A stretch of 50,913 bases of DNA from contig CABUJV010000011.1 in the NCBI GenBank assembly GCA_902492005.1, positions 1 through 50,913 on the forward strand. Reading direction: 5' to 3'. Below are positions 16,494 through 24,752 of the stretch, in pieces (positions within the stretch are counted from its first letter, which is position 1; each line of letters starts with the position of its first letter). A program made the position numbers and the translations under genes. This DNA comes from an uncultured Eubacteriales bacterium (GTDB lineage Bacteria > Bacillota > Clostridia > Oscillospirales > Oscillospiraceae). A model generated the notes under the pieces. That model saw only the letters and a list, made by a program, of their open reading frames with translations. It searched no databases and had not been told where the DNA came from.

Positions 16494-17303
16494 ATGAAAC
16501 GGCTGGCCCTGGTTCTGGCCCTGCTGCTCCTGCTCGCCTCCTGCAAGGGCGGAAGCGGGACCGCCGCCTCCCCCTCCTCCCGGCCGGACCCCACGCCCTC
16601 ATTCGCGCCGGAGCCCTCCCCCGTCCCCGACCCGGACGCCCCCTGGTGGGAGCGGTTGACCGCGGGCGACCTGCCCAACGCCCTGGCCGCGCCGGAGGAC
16701 CTGTCCGGGGCCGGGGAGCAGTGTTTCCTGCTGGGCAACCTCAAGGACCCGGACATCTCCCTTTACGGCGTGGCCGGGGAGGACGTGGTCCTGCTGCGCC
16801 AGGGGGAGACCCTGGCCGCCTTCGAGCAGGTCTACCGGGCCCGGCCCCAGGCCGTTCTGCCCGAGCTGTGGTGGACAGACCTGGACGGCGACGGGGCGGA
16901 GGAGCTGGCCGTCCGCTACCTCAGCGGCGCTGACGAGGACCATCTGGTCTACGACCTGCACATCTACGCCTGGGACGGCGAGCGCTGGTCCGACTGCGCC
17001 GTCACCAAAAACGCCTGCGCCGACCGGGCGCTGAGCCAGGTGGAGGTCCGGAGGGAAAGCGGCTGCATCACCCTGTCCTGCGGCCGGACCAGCGCCGTGT
17101 ACCAGCTGCCCCAGGGCTCCGGCGACGGGCGGCTGGTTTTGGACAGCGGCTTCTTCCGCTTCCAGGACGGCGTGTTTACCGTGGTCCTGGGGGCCCGTGT
17201 GGACCAGCTCTCCCACTTTGCCAACGTCCTGGCCGACATCGACTACGCGGACGGCTCCTTCACCCTGCGCAATCTCCGGGTGGAGCCCACCATGGGAGTC
17301 TGA
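16494..17303 (+). CDS. Lipoprotein with FG-GAP-like Asp loop
   Basis: A 269-aa predicted lipoprotein: hydrophobic signal with lipobox LASC (Cys17), then a Pro/Ser-rich linker to about residue 45, then a folded domain. A calcium-loop-like segment DLDGDGAEELAV sits near 127-138, as in FG-GAP/VCBS-type repeats. It shares layout and the loop position with the lipoprotein at 18822, on the other side of the MATE gene, so they look like paralogues. Starts 4 bp after the GNAT gene with AAGGAG, so it is probably the operon's distal gene. Function unknown. Confidence 0.78.
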   Translation: MKRLALVLALLLLLASCKGGSGTAASPSSRPDPTPSFAPEPSPVPDPDAPWWERLTAGDLPNALAAPEDLSGAGEQCFLLGNLKDPDISLYGVAGEDVVLLRQGETLAAFEQVYRARPQAVLPELWWTDLDGDGAEELAVRYLSGADEDHLVYDLHIYAWDGERWSDCAVTKNACADRALSQVEVRRESGCITLSCGRTSAVYQLPQGSGDGRLVLDSGFFRFQDGVFTVVLGARVDQLSHFANVLADIDYADGSFTLRNLRVEPTMGV

Positions 17304-17382
17304 GCCCGCCCCTTTCTCCACTCCAACCCCAATAAGGGCGGCGCGGCCGCCCAGGCCTTTGATCCAAGGGAGGAGTTGCGCC

Positions 17383-18723
17383 ATGGAAGAAAATAAAATG
17401 GGAGTGATGCCGGTGCGGCCGCTGCTCCTCCACATGGCCTGGCCCATGATGCTCTCGATGCTCATCCAGGCCCTGTATAACATGGTGGACTCCATGTTCG
17501 TCTCCCGGCTTAACCGGGAGGCCTTCGAGGCCCTCTCCCTGTCCTACCCCGTGCAGATGTTCATGGTGGCCGTCTGCGTGGGCACCGGCGTGGGGGTCAA
17601 CGCCCTGCTCTCCCGCCGCCTGGGGCAGCAGGACCCGGCGGGCGCCAATGCCGTGGCCCTGAACGGCGTGTTTGTCTATCTGCTGTCCTGGCTGCTCTTC
17701 CTGTTTTTTGGGCTGTTCCTGACCCGCCCCTTCTTCGGCTTTTTCACCGGCAGCGCCGCCGTGGCCGGCTACGGGGCGCGCTATCTCTCCATCGTCACCG
17801 GCTGTTCCATCGGCATGACCATGCAGTTCGTCACCGAACGCATCCTCCTGGCCAGCGGCGACCCGGTGGGCCCCATGGTCATCCAGGGGGTGGGTGCGGT
17901 GATCAACCTGATCTTCGACCCCCTGCTCATCTTCGGCCTGGGTCCCTTTCCCGCCCTGGGCGTGGCGGGCGCCGCTGCCGCCACCGTCATGGGCCAGCTC
18001 ACCGGCATGGCCGTGGGCTTTGCCCTGGTGGCCCGGTGCCGGACGGTCTCCCTCTCCCCCAAGGGCTTCCGGCCCCAGGGGGAGGTGATCGCCGAGCTCT
18101 ACCGCATCGGCCTGCCCGCCATCGTCATGCAGTCCCTGGTCACCTTCATGACCCTGGGCCTCAACAAGATCATGGCCCTGTTCTCCTCCTCCGCCGTCTT
18201 TATCCTGGGGGCCTATTTCAAGATCCAGTCCTTCATCTTCATGCCGGTCCACGGCCTCAACAACGGCATGATCCCCGTGGTGGGCTACAACTACGGGGCC
18301 AGGCACCGGGAGCGCATCGCCGGCCTGACCCGCTTCGCCCTGTTCCTCGCCTTGGTCATCATGGCGGCAGGGACTCTGCTCCTGCTGTGCCTGCCCGGGT
18401 TCTTCCTGGGTCTTTTCAACGCCGAGCCGGAGGTGCTGGCCGCCGGTGTGCCCGCCCTGCGGATGATCGCCCTGTCCTTCCCCTTCGCGGGCGTCTCCAT
18501 CGTGCTGTGCGCCGTGCTCCAGGCCGTGGGGGAGTCCCTGCGCAGCCTGGCGGTCTCCCTCACCCGGCAGATCCTCCTGGTCCTCCCCGCCGCTCTGGTC
18601 CTGGGGCTGCTGGCCCCGGAGCGCATGTGGCTGTGCTTCCTCCTGTCCGAGCTGCTCTCCTGCGGGCTGGCTCTGCTGCTCTACCGGCAGGTCTCCCGGC
18701 AAAAGCTGTCCCTCCTTTTGTAG
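17383..18723 (+). CDS. MATE-family efflux transporter
   Basis: A 446-aa, 12-TM cation-coupled exporter of the MATE (DinF/NorM) superfamily. The N-terminal PLLLHMAWPMMLSMLIQALY stretch and VDSMFVSRL after it are typical of TM1-2. The second half repeats the fold (GLPAIVMQSLVTFMTLGLNK from about 247). The ATG at 17383 follows AAGGGAGGAG. A gap of 79 bp separates it from the lipoprotein before it; no terminator is obvious in between, so it may be part of the same long transcript. Substrate unknown. Confidence 0.9.
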   Translation: MEENKMGVMPVRPLLLHMAWPMMLSMLIQALYNMVDSMFVSRLNREAFEALSLSYPVQMFMVAVCVGTGVGVNALLSRRLGQQDPAGANAVALNGVFVYLLSWLLFLFFGLFLTRPFFGFFTGSAAVAGYGARYLSIVTGCSIGMTMQFVTERILLASGDPVGPMVIQGVGAVINLIFDPLLIFGLGPFPALGVAGAAAATVMGQLTGMAVGFALVARCRTVSLSPKGFRPQGEVIAELYRIGLPAIVMQSLVTFMTLGLNKIMALFSSSAVFILGAYFKIQSFIFMPVHGLNNGMIPVVGYNYGARHRERIAGLTRFALFLALVIMAAGTLLLLCLPGFFLGLFNAEPEVLAAGVPALRMIALSFPFAGVSIVLCAVLQAVGESLRSLAVSLTRQILLVLPAALVLGLLAPERMWLCFLLSELLSCGLALLLYRQVSRQKLSLLL

Positions 18724-18740
18724 CTGTGAACAGTTTGTAG

Positions 18741-18769
18741 TTGTTTTCTGCCCCTAAAACGGGTATAAT
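18741..18769 (+). promoter_or_regulatory. Strong promoter of the second lipoprotein gene
   Basis: TTGTTT (18741-18746) and a consensus TATAAT (18764-18769) with a 17-bp spacer. Confidence 0.8.
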
Positions 18770-18821
18770 TGGGTATCATCCAAACTCATATCCGTCTCTG
18801 ATTCAAAGGGAGGACCCTTCC

Positions 18822-19775
18822 ATGAAAAAGTTTGCGCTGCTGTGTGCTGCGCTTTTCGTCCTGTCCGGCTGCACCAGAAATACGGAGCCCGGGTCCCCCA
18901 GCCCGGAGGGCAGTTCGCCCAGTCCCGTCTCCAGCCAACCGCTGGCCGGCGCCACCCCCGCCGTCCCCACCGTCCCCGACAGCCCTGCACCGGAGGTCAC
19001 GCCCACCCCCATGCCCACCGTCTCCCTGCCGGTGGAGCCGACGCCCACCCCTGCGCCCCCCGGCGCCGCCGGGGGCTGGGATGGTGAACTGAGCTCCCTG
19101 ACCCTGGCCGACTTTCCCACCGAGCTGTCCGACGGCGCCGCCGTGGCCCAGGGGACCGAGCCTCTCTATCTGGTGGCCCAGCTCCCCGAGGCCGACACCT
19201 GGCTTTACGGCCTGAATCCCGCCAACGCCAATACCCTCATCCTGCGGGTAGGGGAAAAATGGGAGCACTTCGATCTCAATTGGCTCACACCCGGAGTCAT
19301 CCTTCCCCGTATGGCCTACGGCGACTTTGACGCCGACATGGACCTGGAGCTGGCTCTCATCCTCTTTGTGGGCTCGGGCACCGGCGTATCCGTGGAGGAG
19401 CTGCATGTCATTGAATTCGGGGACAGCGGCGTGTGGACCGACAACTCCTTTGCCCCGGACGACTACCGGGCCATTTTGGACCAATCGGTGGAATACCTGT
19501 ATGACGGGCCCTCCCGCACCCTCACCATTCAGACGGAGGGCGGCTCCGTCTCCTATGCCGTCCCCGAGGATCAGACCTATACCGGTCCTTACGGCTTCGG
19601 CGCCGTGGTCTCTTTCTTCGCAGAGGGCGACGCCTTGGGCGCGGTCTTCGGCGCGGCCTATCCCCCCGATGGCTACTACGGAAACGGCCAATACGTCGCC
19701 AAGATCCAGGCCGATGTGGTCTACACCGGCGCCGCCTTCGGCCTGGCCAACCTCCAGGCTGTGCCTTACGGCTGA
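18822..19775 (+). CDS. Lipoprotein, paralogue-like to the 16494 gene
   Basis: A 317-aa predicted lipoprotein. Lipobox LSGC puts the lipidated Cys at residue 16, then comes a Pro/Ser/Thr-rich linker of about 70 residues and a folded domain with the Asp-loop DFDADMDLELAL near 168-179, the same place in the domain as in the 16494 product. The ATG at 18822 follows AAGGGAGGA; the frame upstream contains the promoter. Own promoter and a perfect terminator make it monocistronic. It probably sits on the outer membrane face. Function unknown. Confidence 0.78.
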   Translation: MKKFALLCAALFVLSGCTRNTEPGSPSPEGSSPSPVSSQPLAGATPAVPTVPDSPAPEVTPTPMPTVSLPVEPTPTPAPPGAAGGWDGELSSLTLADFPTELSDGAAVAQGTEPLYLVAQLPEADTWLYGLNPANANTLILRVGEKWEHFDLNWLTPGVILPRMAYGDFDADMDLELALILFVGSGTGVSVEELHVIEFGDSGVWTDNSFAPDDYRAILDQSVEYLYDGPSRTLTIQTEGGSVSYAVPEDQTYTGPYGFGAVVSFFAEGDALGAVFGAAYPPDGYYGNGQYVAKIQADVVYTGAAFGLANLQAVPYG

Positions 19776-19784
19776 TTGGATCCG

Positions 19785-19822
19785 AAAAAGCGCTGTGGAA
19801 TGAATTTCCACAGCGCTTTTTG
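19785..19822 (+). terminator. Terminator of the lipoprotein gene
   Basis: A perfect stem AAAAAGCGCTGTGGAA paired with its complement, 4-5 nt loop, T5 tail. Confidence 0.9.
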
Positions 19823-19872
19823 ACCGGTCGGGGCAAACTGATCTCATCCGATTTGGAAAGGAGATCTTGCTC

Positions 19873-20085
19873 ATGAACTCCCTGAATCCCCTCGCCGACC
19901 TGCCGATGGGCTTGGGCATGGCCCTGGCCCAGGACGTCCCTGCCATGGAGCGCTTTGCCAATCTCTCTCCCGATCAGCAGCGAGACGTCATCGACCAGAC
20001 GCACCGCATTACCTCCAAGTCGGAGATGCAGGCCTTTGTCAGCCGGCTGGGACAGGGCGCCTCGCCCCAGGACCTGGCCCCCTGA
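19873..20085 (+). CDS. Small conserved-type protein (70 aa)
   Basis: A 70-aa protein with no signal peptide. It has a PMGLGMALAQ segment, then an ANLSPDQQRDVIDQTHRI helix and a SKSEMQAFVSRL helix. I recall similar small proteins in Clostridia (GLGMALAQNP..., LSPEQQ..., S..EM..YV) without a known function; the resemblance is from memory. The ATG at 19873 has AAAGGAG 9 nt upstream; a TTG at 19867 is an alternative. It lies between two hairpins, which suggests a compact, separately expressed gene, although no clear promoter is seen. Confidence 0.7.
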   Translation: MNSLNPLADLPMGLGMALAQDVPAMERFANLSPDQQRDVIDQTHRITSKSEMQAFVSRLGQGASPQDLAP

Positions 20086-20096
20086 CCATGCGCAAC

Positions 20097-20120
20097 GCCC
20101 CGGCCGTTTTTGGCCGGGGC
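20097..20120. terminator. Hairpin between convergent genes
   Basis: A 9-bp GC stem (20097-20105 with 20112-20120) with a T-rich loop, between the small protein and the convergent aldo/keto reductase. No T tail follows, so termination is uncertain. Confidence 0.45.
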
Positions 20121-20138
20121 GCCGCGTGCCTTGCCGGT

Positions 20139-21263
20139 TCAAAGCAGGCCGTCCAGCTCGTTCTGGAGCCGCTTCAAATCCTCCCGGATGGACAGGCGCT
20201 GGGGACAGGCCTCCTCGCACTGACCGCAGCAGACGCAGTTTTTCCCCTTGCGCTCCTCCTCCAGGTCCTTCCAGCGGGACGCGGTCTGCTTTTCATTGCC
20301 GTAGATGCCGTATTCGTTCCACAGCGTGAAATTCCGCGGAATATCCACCCCTGCCGGGCAGGGCATGCAGTACCGGCAGCCGGTGCAGCCGTTGCGAACC
20401 CTGCGGCGGTAGATGGCCGCTGCCTGCTCCACCACCGCCCGTTCCCCCTCGTCCAGGGGGCGGAAGGCCTGAAACGTGGCCAGATTATCCTCCACCTGCT
20501 CCAGGGTGGACATACCGGAGAGCACCGTCATCACATTGGGCAGGCTGGCCGCCCAGCGCAGGGCCCAGGAGGCCGCCGAGGCCCCCGGTCTGGCCCGCTG
20601 GAACAGCTCCATGGCCTCCGCCGGCGGATTGGCCAGAGCCCCGCCCTTCACCGGCTCCATGATGACCAGCGGCACGCCCCGCTCCTCGGTGAGGGCATAG
20701 CCCCGCAGCCCCGCCTGCTCGTTGGTGTCCATGTAGTTGAGCTGGAGCTGGCACAGGTCCCATTCCCGGGCGGTCAGGATCTCCTCGAACTCGTCATAGC
20801 TGCCGTGGAAGGAAAAGCCGAACCGGCGGAACAGCCCCTGCCGCTGGAGGTCCAGGCACCAGTCCACCACGCCCTGGTCCCGCAGCAGCCGCCACCGCTC
20901 CCCGTTCAGGTTGTGGAGCAGGTAGAAGTCCAGGTATTCCCGGTCCAGCCGCTTCCACTGCTCATCAAAAATCCGCTTGGCCTCGTCCAGATCGTGGACC
21001 AGCACCGTGGGCAGCTTGGAGGTCAGGTAGTAGCTCTCCCGGGGGTATTGGGCCAGTGCCCGGTTCATAAAGTTCTCGCTGGCCCCCTTGTGGTAGAAGT
21101 AAGCGGTGTCGAAGTAGTTGACCCCGCCCTCAATGGCCCGGTCCAGCAGGCGCCGGGCCTGGGGCTCGTCGATGGACGCGTCGTCCTGGGTGGGGAAGCG
21201 CATGCAGCCGTAGCCCAGCAGGGAGGGCGCCGCCCCCAGTGTTTCAATGTTCCGGTATTCCAT
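20139..21263 (-). CDS. Aldo/keto reductase with C-terminal 2[4Fe-4S] domain
   Basis: A 374-aa protein. An AKR barrel (about 1-280) shows GYGCMRFP near 17-24, the catalytic Asp/Tyr in FDTAYFYHKGASE (about 51-63), Lys in TSKLP and His in YLLHN. It is followed by a ferredoxin-like tail with CTGCRYCMPCP (about 294-304) and CVCCGQCEEACP (about 340-351), enough for two [4Fe-4S] clusters. This AKR-ferredoxin fusion is common in anaerobic Firmicutes, where the partner is unknown; electron transfer to or from ferredoxin is likely. Own transcription unit, facing away from the polyphosphate genes. Confidence 0.9.
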   Translation of the reverse strand: MEYRNIETLGAAPSLLGYGCMRFPTQDDASIDEPQARRLLDRAIEGGVNYFDTAYFYHKGASENFMNRALAQYPRESYYLTSKLPTVLVHDLDEAKRIFDEQWKRLDREYLDFYLLHNLNGERWRLLRDQGVVDWCLDLQRQGLFRRFGFSFHGSYDEFEEILTAREWDLCQLQLNYMDTNEQAGLRGYALTEERGVPLVIMEPVKGGALANPPAEAMELFQRARPGASAASWALRWAASLPNVMTVLSGMSTLEQVEDNLATFQAFRPLDEGERAVVEQAAAIYRRRVRNGCTGCRYCMPCPAGVDIPRNFTLWNEYGIYGNEKQTASRWKDLEEERKGKNCVCCGQCEEACPQRLSIREDLKRLQNELDGLL

Positions 21264-21364
21264 CTCTGATCCGCTCCATATCCGTTGAAATGTGTGGTTT
21301 CTTCCCTAGTTTATCACACCGCTTTCCGTCCGTCTACATAGACTGAAGGGGCGGGGGTGATTTT

Positions 21365-21652
21365 ATGACGCCGTTGGAGTGCGTGAACGGAGAGGCCATG
21401 GTGCTGGCCGGGGCGGCCATCGCCATCCAGATCGCCCAGACCAGCACCGAAGCCGAGCTGCTGACTCTGGCCGCCTTTTTTACCATTCTGGGCGACAATC
21501 TGGCCATGGTGGCCACCCAGCGGTCCAACCTCTCCAGCCAGCAATGCCAGAGTCAAGATTCTGTAAATTCGTCCGATTCACGTTGCGCGGCGGAGCAAAA
21601 GCGTGTAGAATGGGACAACGATACCACCACAGAAAGCGGGAATTCATCATGA
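21365..21652 (+). CDS. Small DUF6774-like protein
   Basis: A 95-aa frame. Residues 8-52 form a hydrophobic helical region (AGAAIAIQIAQ... LLTLAAFFTILGDNLAMVA) that matches the small DUF6774 proteins of Clostridia as I remember them. The last 40 residues are polar, repetitive in Ser/Asp/Gln and unlike the family, and their codons overlap the promoter of the next gene; a run-on of the frame past the usual family end is likely. The GGGGGTG before the ATG could serve as RBS. It precedes ppx and ppk but the three need not form one transcript. Confidence 0.65.
   Translation: MTPLECVNGEAMVLAGAAIAIQIAQTSTEAELLTLAAFFTILGDNLAMVATQRSNLSSQQCQSQDSVNSSDSRCAAEQKRVEWDNDTTTESGNSS
21583..21611 (+). promoter_or_regulatory. 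Promoter of ppx-ppk
   Basis: TTGCGC (21583-21588) and TAGAAT (21606-21611) with a 17-bp spacer, inside the 3' part of the DUF6774-like frame. Confidence 0.6.
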
Positions 21653-22545
21653 TGTGCGGAATTGTGGACCTGGGCTCCAACACCATCCGCCTGTCCATCT
21701 ATCAGTACGAAGGGGAGCGGTTCCGGCTGCTTCTGAACCAAAAGACCATGGCCGGCCTGGCGGGCTACGTCCAGAACGGGGCGCTGTCCGGCAGCGGCAT
21801 CCTGGTGGCCTGCCGGGTGCTGTCCAGCTATCGGGCTCTGCTGAACAACTTCTCCGTCTCGGAGATGCACGTGTTCGCCACCGCTTCCCTGCGGAATATC
21901 TCCAACACCGGCGAGGCGGTGGAGGCCATCCGGGACGTGACCGGCGTCACCGTGGAGGTGCTGGACGGCGAGACCGAGGCCGCCCTCTCCTTCAAGGGCG
22001 CGGTGCTGCCCGGCGGCGTACCCACCGGCCTGCTGGCCGACATCGGCGGCGGCTCGGTGGAGCTGGTGTCCTACCGGGACATGGCCATCACCTCGGCCCG
22101 CTCCCTGCCCATGGGCTCCCTGTCCCTCTATACCCGGTTCGTGGACGGCCTCTTCCCCACCCCGGAGGAGCGCCGGGCCATCCGCACCTGCGTGAGCGCC
22201 GGGCTGGACCGGGTCCGGACGGAGGGGCTGACGTGCCGGCACCTGTGCGGCGTGGGCGGCACCGTCCGGGCGGTGTCCAAGCTGGCGGTGGACGTGTTCA
22301 GCAAAGACCCGGAGAGCCGCATCCTCACCGCCGGCGAGATCCACGCCCTCTATAAGCGGCTCAAAAAGGGCGGCAAGGACACCCTGCGGCAGATCCTCCA
22401 CACCGCGCCCGACCGGGTCCACACCCTCCTGCCCGGCCTGCTGCTCCTCAACACGGTGGTCAAGGCCTACGGCGTGGAGACGGTCTCCGCCTCCTCCACC
22501 GGCGTGCGGGAGGGCTACCTCATGGACCGGGTCCTCGGGAGGTGA
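21649..22545 (+). CDS. ppx: Exopolyphosphatase / pppGpp phosphohydrolase family protein
   Basis: A 298-aa ASKHA-fold phosphatase of the Ppx/GppA family, which hydrolyses polyphosphate from the end and/or pppGpp. Motifs: VDLGSNTIRLSIY (about 6-18, phosphate 1 loop), ATASLRN (about 80-86) and DIGGGSVEL (about 126-134, phosphate 2 loop). It is the short two-domain form of about 300 aa without the C-terminal HD-type domain. Two adjacent ATGs (21649, 21652) could serve as start. It is followed 5 bp later by ppk, so synthesis and breakdown of polyphosphate are encoded in one unit. Confidence 0.9.
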   Translation: MMCGIVDLGSNTIRLSIYQYEGERFRLLLNQKTMAGLAGYVQNGALSGSGILVACRVLSSYRALLNNFSVSEMHVFATASLRNISNTGEAVEAIRDVTGVTVEVLDGETEAALSFKGAVLPGGVPTGLLADIGGGSVELVSYRDMAITSARSLPMGSLSLYTRFVDGLFPTPEERRAIRTCVSAGLDRVRTEGLTCRHLCGVGGTVRAVSKLAVDVFSKDPESRILTAGEIHALYKRLKKGGKDTLRQILHTAPDRVHTLLPGLLLLNTVVKAYGVETVSASSTGVREGYLMDRVLGR

Positions 22546-22550
22546 GCAAC

Positions 22551-24698
22551 ATGTCTGAGCTTCCCATCATCGACACCCGCTACACCCAGGAGCGGGAGCT
22601 GTCCTGGCTGCGCTTCAACGAGCGGGTGCTGGACGAGGCCCGGGACGAGTCCGTCCCCCTGTTCGAGCGGCTCAGGTTCGCCGCTATTTTTACCAGCAAC
22701 CTGGACGAGTTCTTCATGATCCGGGTGGGCTCCATCTACGACATGACCCTGGTGAAAAAGGCCCATGTAGACACCAAGAGCGGTCTGACCCCCGCCCAGC
22801 AGCTCTCCGCCATCTTTGCCGCCGTGGGCCCGCTCTGCAAGCAGCGCGACAAGGTGGTCAGCCAGTTGGAGACCCGCCTGCGGGCCTGTAATATCTGCAG
22901 TCTGACTATCTCCGAGCTGGACGCCAAGGAGAAAAAGCAGGTGGAGCGGTATTTTCGGGATTACATCGCCCCCGTCCTCTCCCCCCAGGTGGTGGACGCC
23001 CGCCACCCCTTCCCCCATCTGCCCAGCAAGTCCCTCAACGTGGCCATGACCCTGCGCCGGGGGGAGGGGCAGTATTTCGGCATCGTGCCCATCCCCAAGA
23101 GCCTGCCCCCCTTCCTCCAGCTCAGCGAGCGGGGGCTGCGCTACCTGCTCACCGAGCAGATCGTCCAGGAGTACGCCGGAGCGATTTTTGATCAGTACCA
23201 GGTGGTGAGCAAGGCAGTGATCTCGGTCACCCGCAACGCCGATATCTCCCCGGAGGATGAGGACTACGACGTCAGCGGGGACTTCCGCCAGCATATGCGC
23301 AAGGTGCTCAAGAAGCGCGCACGGCTGGCCCCGGTCCGGCTGGAAATCCAGGGGGCTGCCGACGGGGCGCTGGTCTCCTTCCTGTGCCAGCGGCTGAACC
23401 TGGCCCGGGAGCAGGTGTTCCGCACCAAGGCCCCCATCGACATGGGCTACGTCTACGCTCTAGAGGAAAAGCTGCCGCCGGAGAGCGCCGCCGCCCTGCG
23501 CTTCGCCCCCTTCGCCCCCCGTTTCCCCATGGGACTCAGCCGGTGCGAAAAGCTCATCCCCCAGATCCTGCGGCGGGACGCTCTGCTCTACTATCCCTAC
23601 CACTCCATGGATCCCTTCCTCCAGCTTGTGAAGGAGGCCGCCCACGACCCGGCGGTGCTGTCCATCAAGATCACCATCTACCGCCTGGCCTCCAAGGCCA
23701 AACTCATCGAATACCTGGCGGCGGCCGCTGAGAACGGCAAGGACGTGACGGTGCTGATGGAGCTGCGGGCCCGGTTCGACGAGCAGAACAACATCGCCTG
23801 GGCCGAGCGGCTGGAGGAGGCGGGCTGCACCGTCCAGTACGGCTTCGAGGGGATCAAGGTCCACTCCAAGATCTGCCTCATCACCCGCAGGGAGCGGGGC
23901 CGCATCCAGCGCATCACCCAGGTGGGCACCGGCAACTACAATGAAAAGACCGCCAAGCTCTATACCGACCTGAGCCTGATGACGGCCAATCCGGCCATCG
24001 GGGCAGACGCCGCCGCTTTCTTCCAAAATATGTCCACCTCCAATCTGGAGGGGGAGTACCGCCACCTGCTGGTGGCCCCCAACGGCCTGAAGGACCGGCT
24101 CATCGCCCTGATCGACGGGGAGATCGCCAAGGCCAAAAGCGGCCGGACCGCCCGCATCTTCCTCAAGTGCAACTCGGTCACCGACCGGGAACTCATCGAC
24201 AAGCTGGCCGAGGCCAGCCAGGCCGGGGTGGCGGTTCGGATGAACGTGCGCGGCATCTGCTGCCTGCGGCCCGGGGTGCCCGGGCTCACCGACCGCATCC
24301 GGGTCTTTTCCATCGTGGGCCGCTATTTGGAGCACGCCCGCATTTTCGCCTTCGGCGCGGGCCAGGACCAGCGGGTCTACATCGGCTCGGCCGACCTGAT
24401 GACCCGCAACACCGAGCGGCGGGTGGAGATTGCCTGTCCCATTCTGGACGAGGGCGTCCGCCGCCAGATCGCCCACTACGTGGGCGTCCTGTGCCGGGAC
24501 ACGGAAAAGGCCCGCTTCCTGGATGAGCAGGGCCACTATCACCCCGTCCCCGACGAGGGCCAGCCCCCGCTGGACGCCCAGGCCGCCCTGATGGAGGAGG
24601 CCGTCCGGCAGGAGCCGCCGGCGCTGGCGGCCTCCCCCGCCCCCGCCGCCAAACGCGGGCTTCTGGACCGCCTGTTCGGCCGCCGGAACCGCCGCTGA
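22551..24698 (+). CDS. ppk: Polyphosphate kinase 1
   Basis: A 715-aa enzyme that moves the terminal phosphate of ATP reversibly onto polyphosphate chains. N-terminal block RELSWLRFNERVLDEA (about 14-29) and FTSNLDEFFMIRVG are hallmarks. The two catalytic histidines are in VHSKICLITR (about 437) and HARIFAFG (about 595), and the C-terminal block YIGSADLMTRNTERRVE follows. The ATG at 22551 has GGGAGG 8 nt upstream; a GTG at 22542 is less likely. The last 60 residues are Ala/Pro-rich and basic, beyond the conserved core. The terminator downstream is shared with the convergent patatin gene. Confidence 0.95.
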   Translation: MSELPIIDTRYTQERELSWLRFNERVLDEARDESVPLFERLRFAAIFTSNLDEFFMIRVGSIYDMTLVKKAHVDTKSGLTPAQQLSAIFAAVGPLCKQRDKVVSQLETRLRACNICSLTISELDAKEKKQVERYFRDYIAPVLSPQVVDARHPFPHLPSKSLNVAMTLRRGEGQYFGIVPIPKSLPPFLQLSERGLRYLLTEQIVQEYAGAIFDQYQVVSKAVISVTRNADISPEDEDYDVSGDFRQHMRKVLKKRARLAPVRLEIQGAADGALVSFLCQRLNLAREQVFRTKAPIDMGYVYALEEKLPPESAAALRFAPFAPRFPMGLSRCEKLIPQILRRDALLYYPYHSMDPFLQLVKEAAHDPAVLSIKITIYRLASKAKLIEYLAAAAENGKDVTVLMELRARFDEQNNIAWAERLEEAGCTVQYGFEGIKVHSKICLITRRERGRIQRITQVGTGNYNEKTAKLYTDLSLMTANPAIGADAAAFFQNMSTSNLEGEYRHLLVAPNGLKDRLIALIDGEIAKAKSGRTARIFLKCNSVTDRELIDKLAEASQAGVAVRMNVRGICCLRPGVPGLTDRIRVFSIVGRYLEHARIFAFGAGQDQRVYIGSADLMTRNTERRVEIACPILDEGVRRQIAHYVGVLCRDTEKARFLDEQGHYHPVPDEGQPPLDAQAALMEEAVRQEPPALAASPAPAAKRGLLDRLFGRRNRR

Positions 24699-24706
24699 AC
24701 GGATAA

Positions 24707-24742
24707 AAAACCGCCGCCGGCAACTGCGCCGGCGGCGGTTTT
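24707..24742. terminator. Bidirectional terminator
   Basis: A 15-bp perfect stem (24707-24721 with 24728-24742) flanked by A and T runs, between convergent ppk and the patatin gene. Confidence 0.85.
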
Positions 24743-24752
24743 CTGCGCTGTT

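Noticed and set aside
17260..18702. A 480-codon minus-strand frame opposite the MATE gene
   Set aside because: His/Gly/Glu/Gln-rich shadow with no transmembrane pattern or domain.
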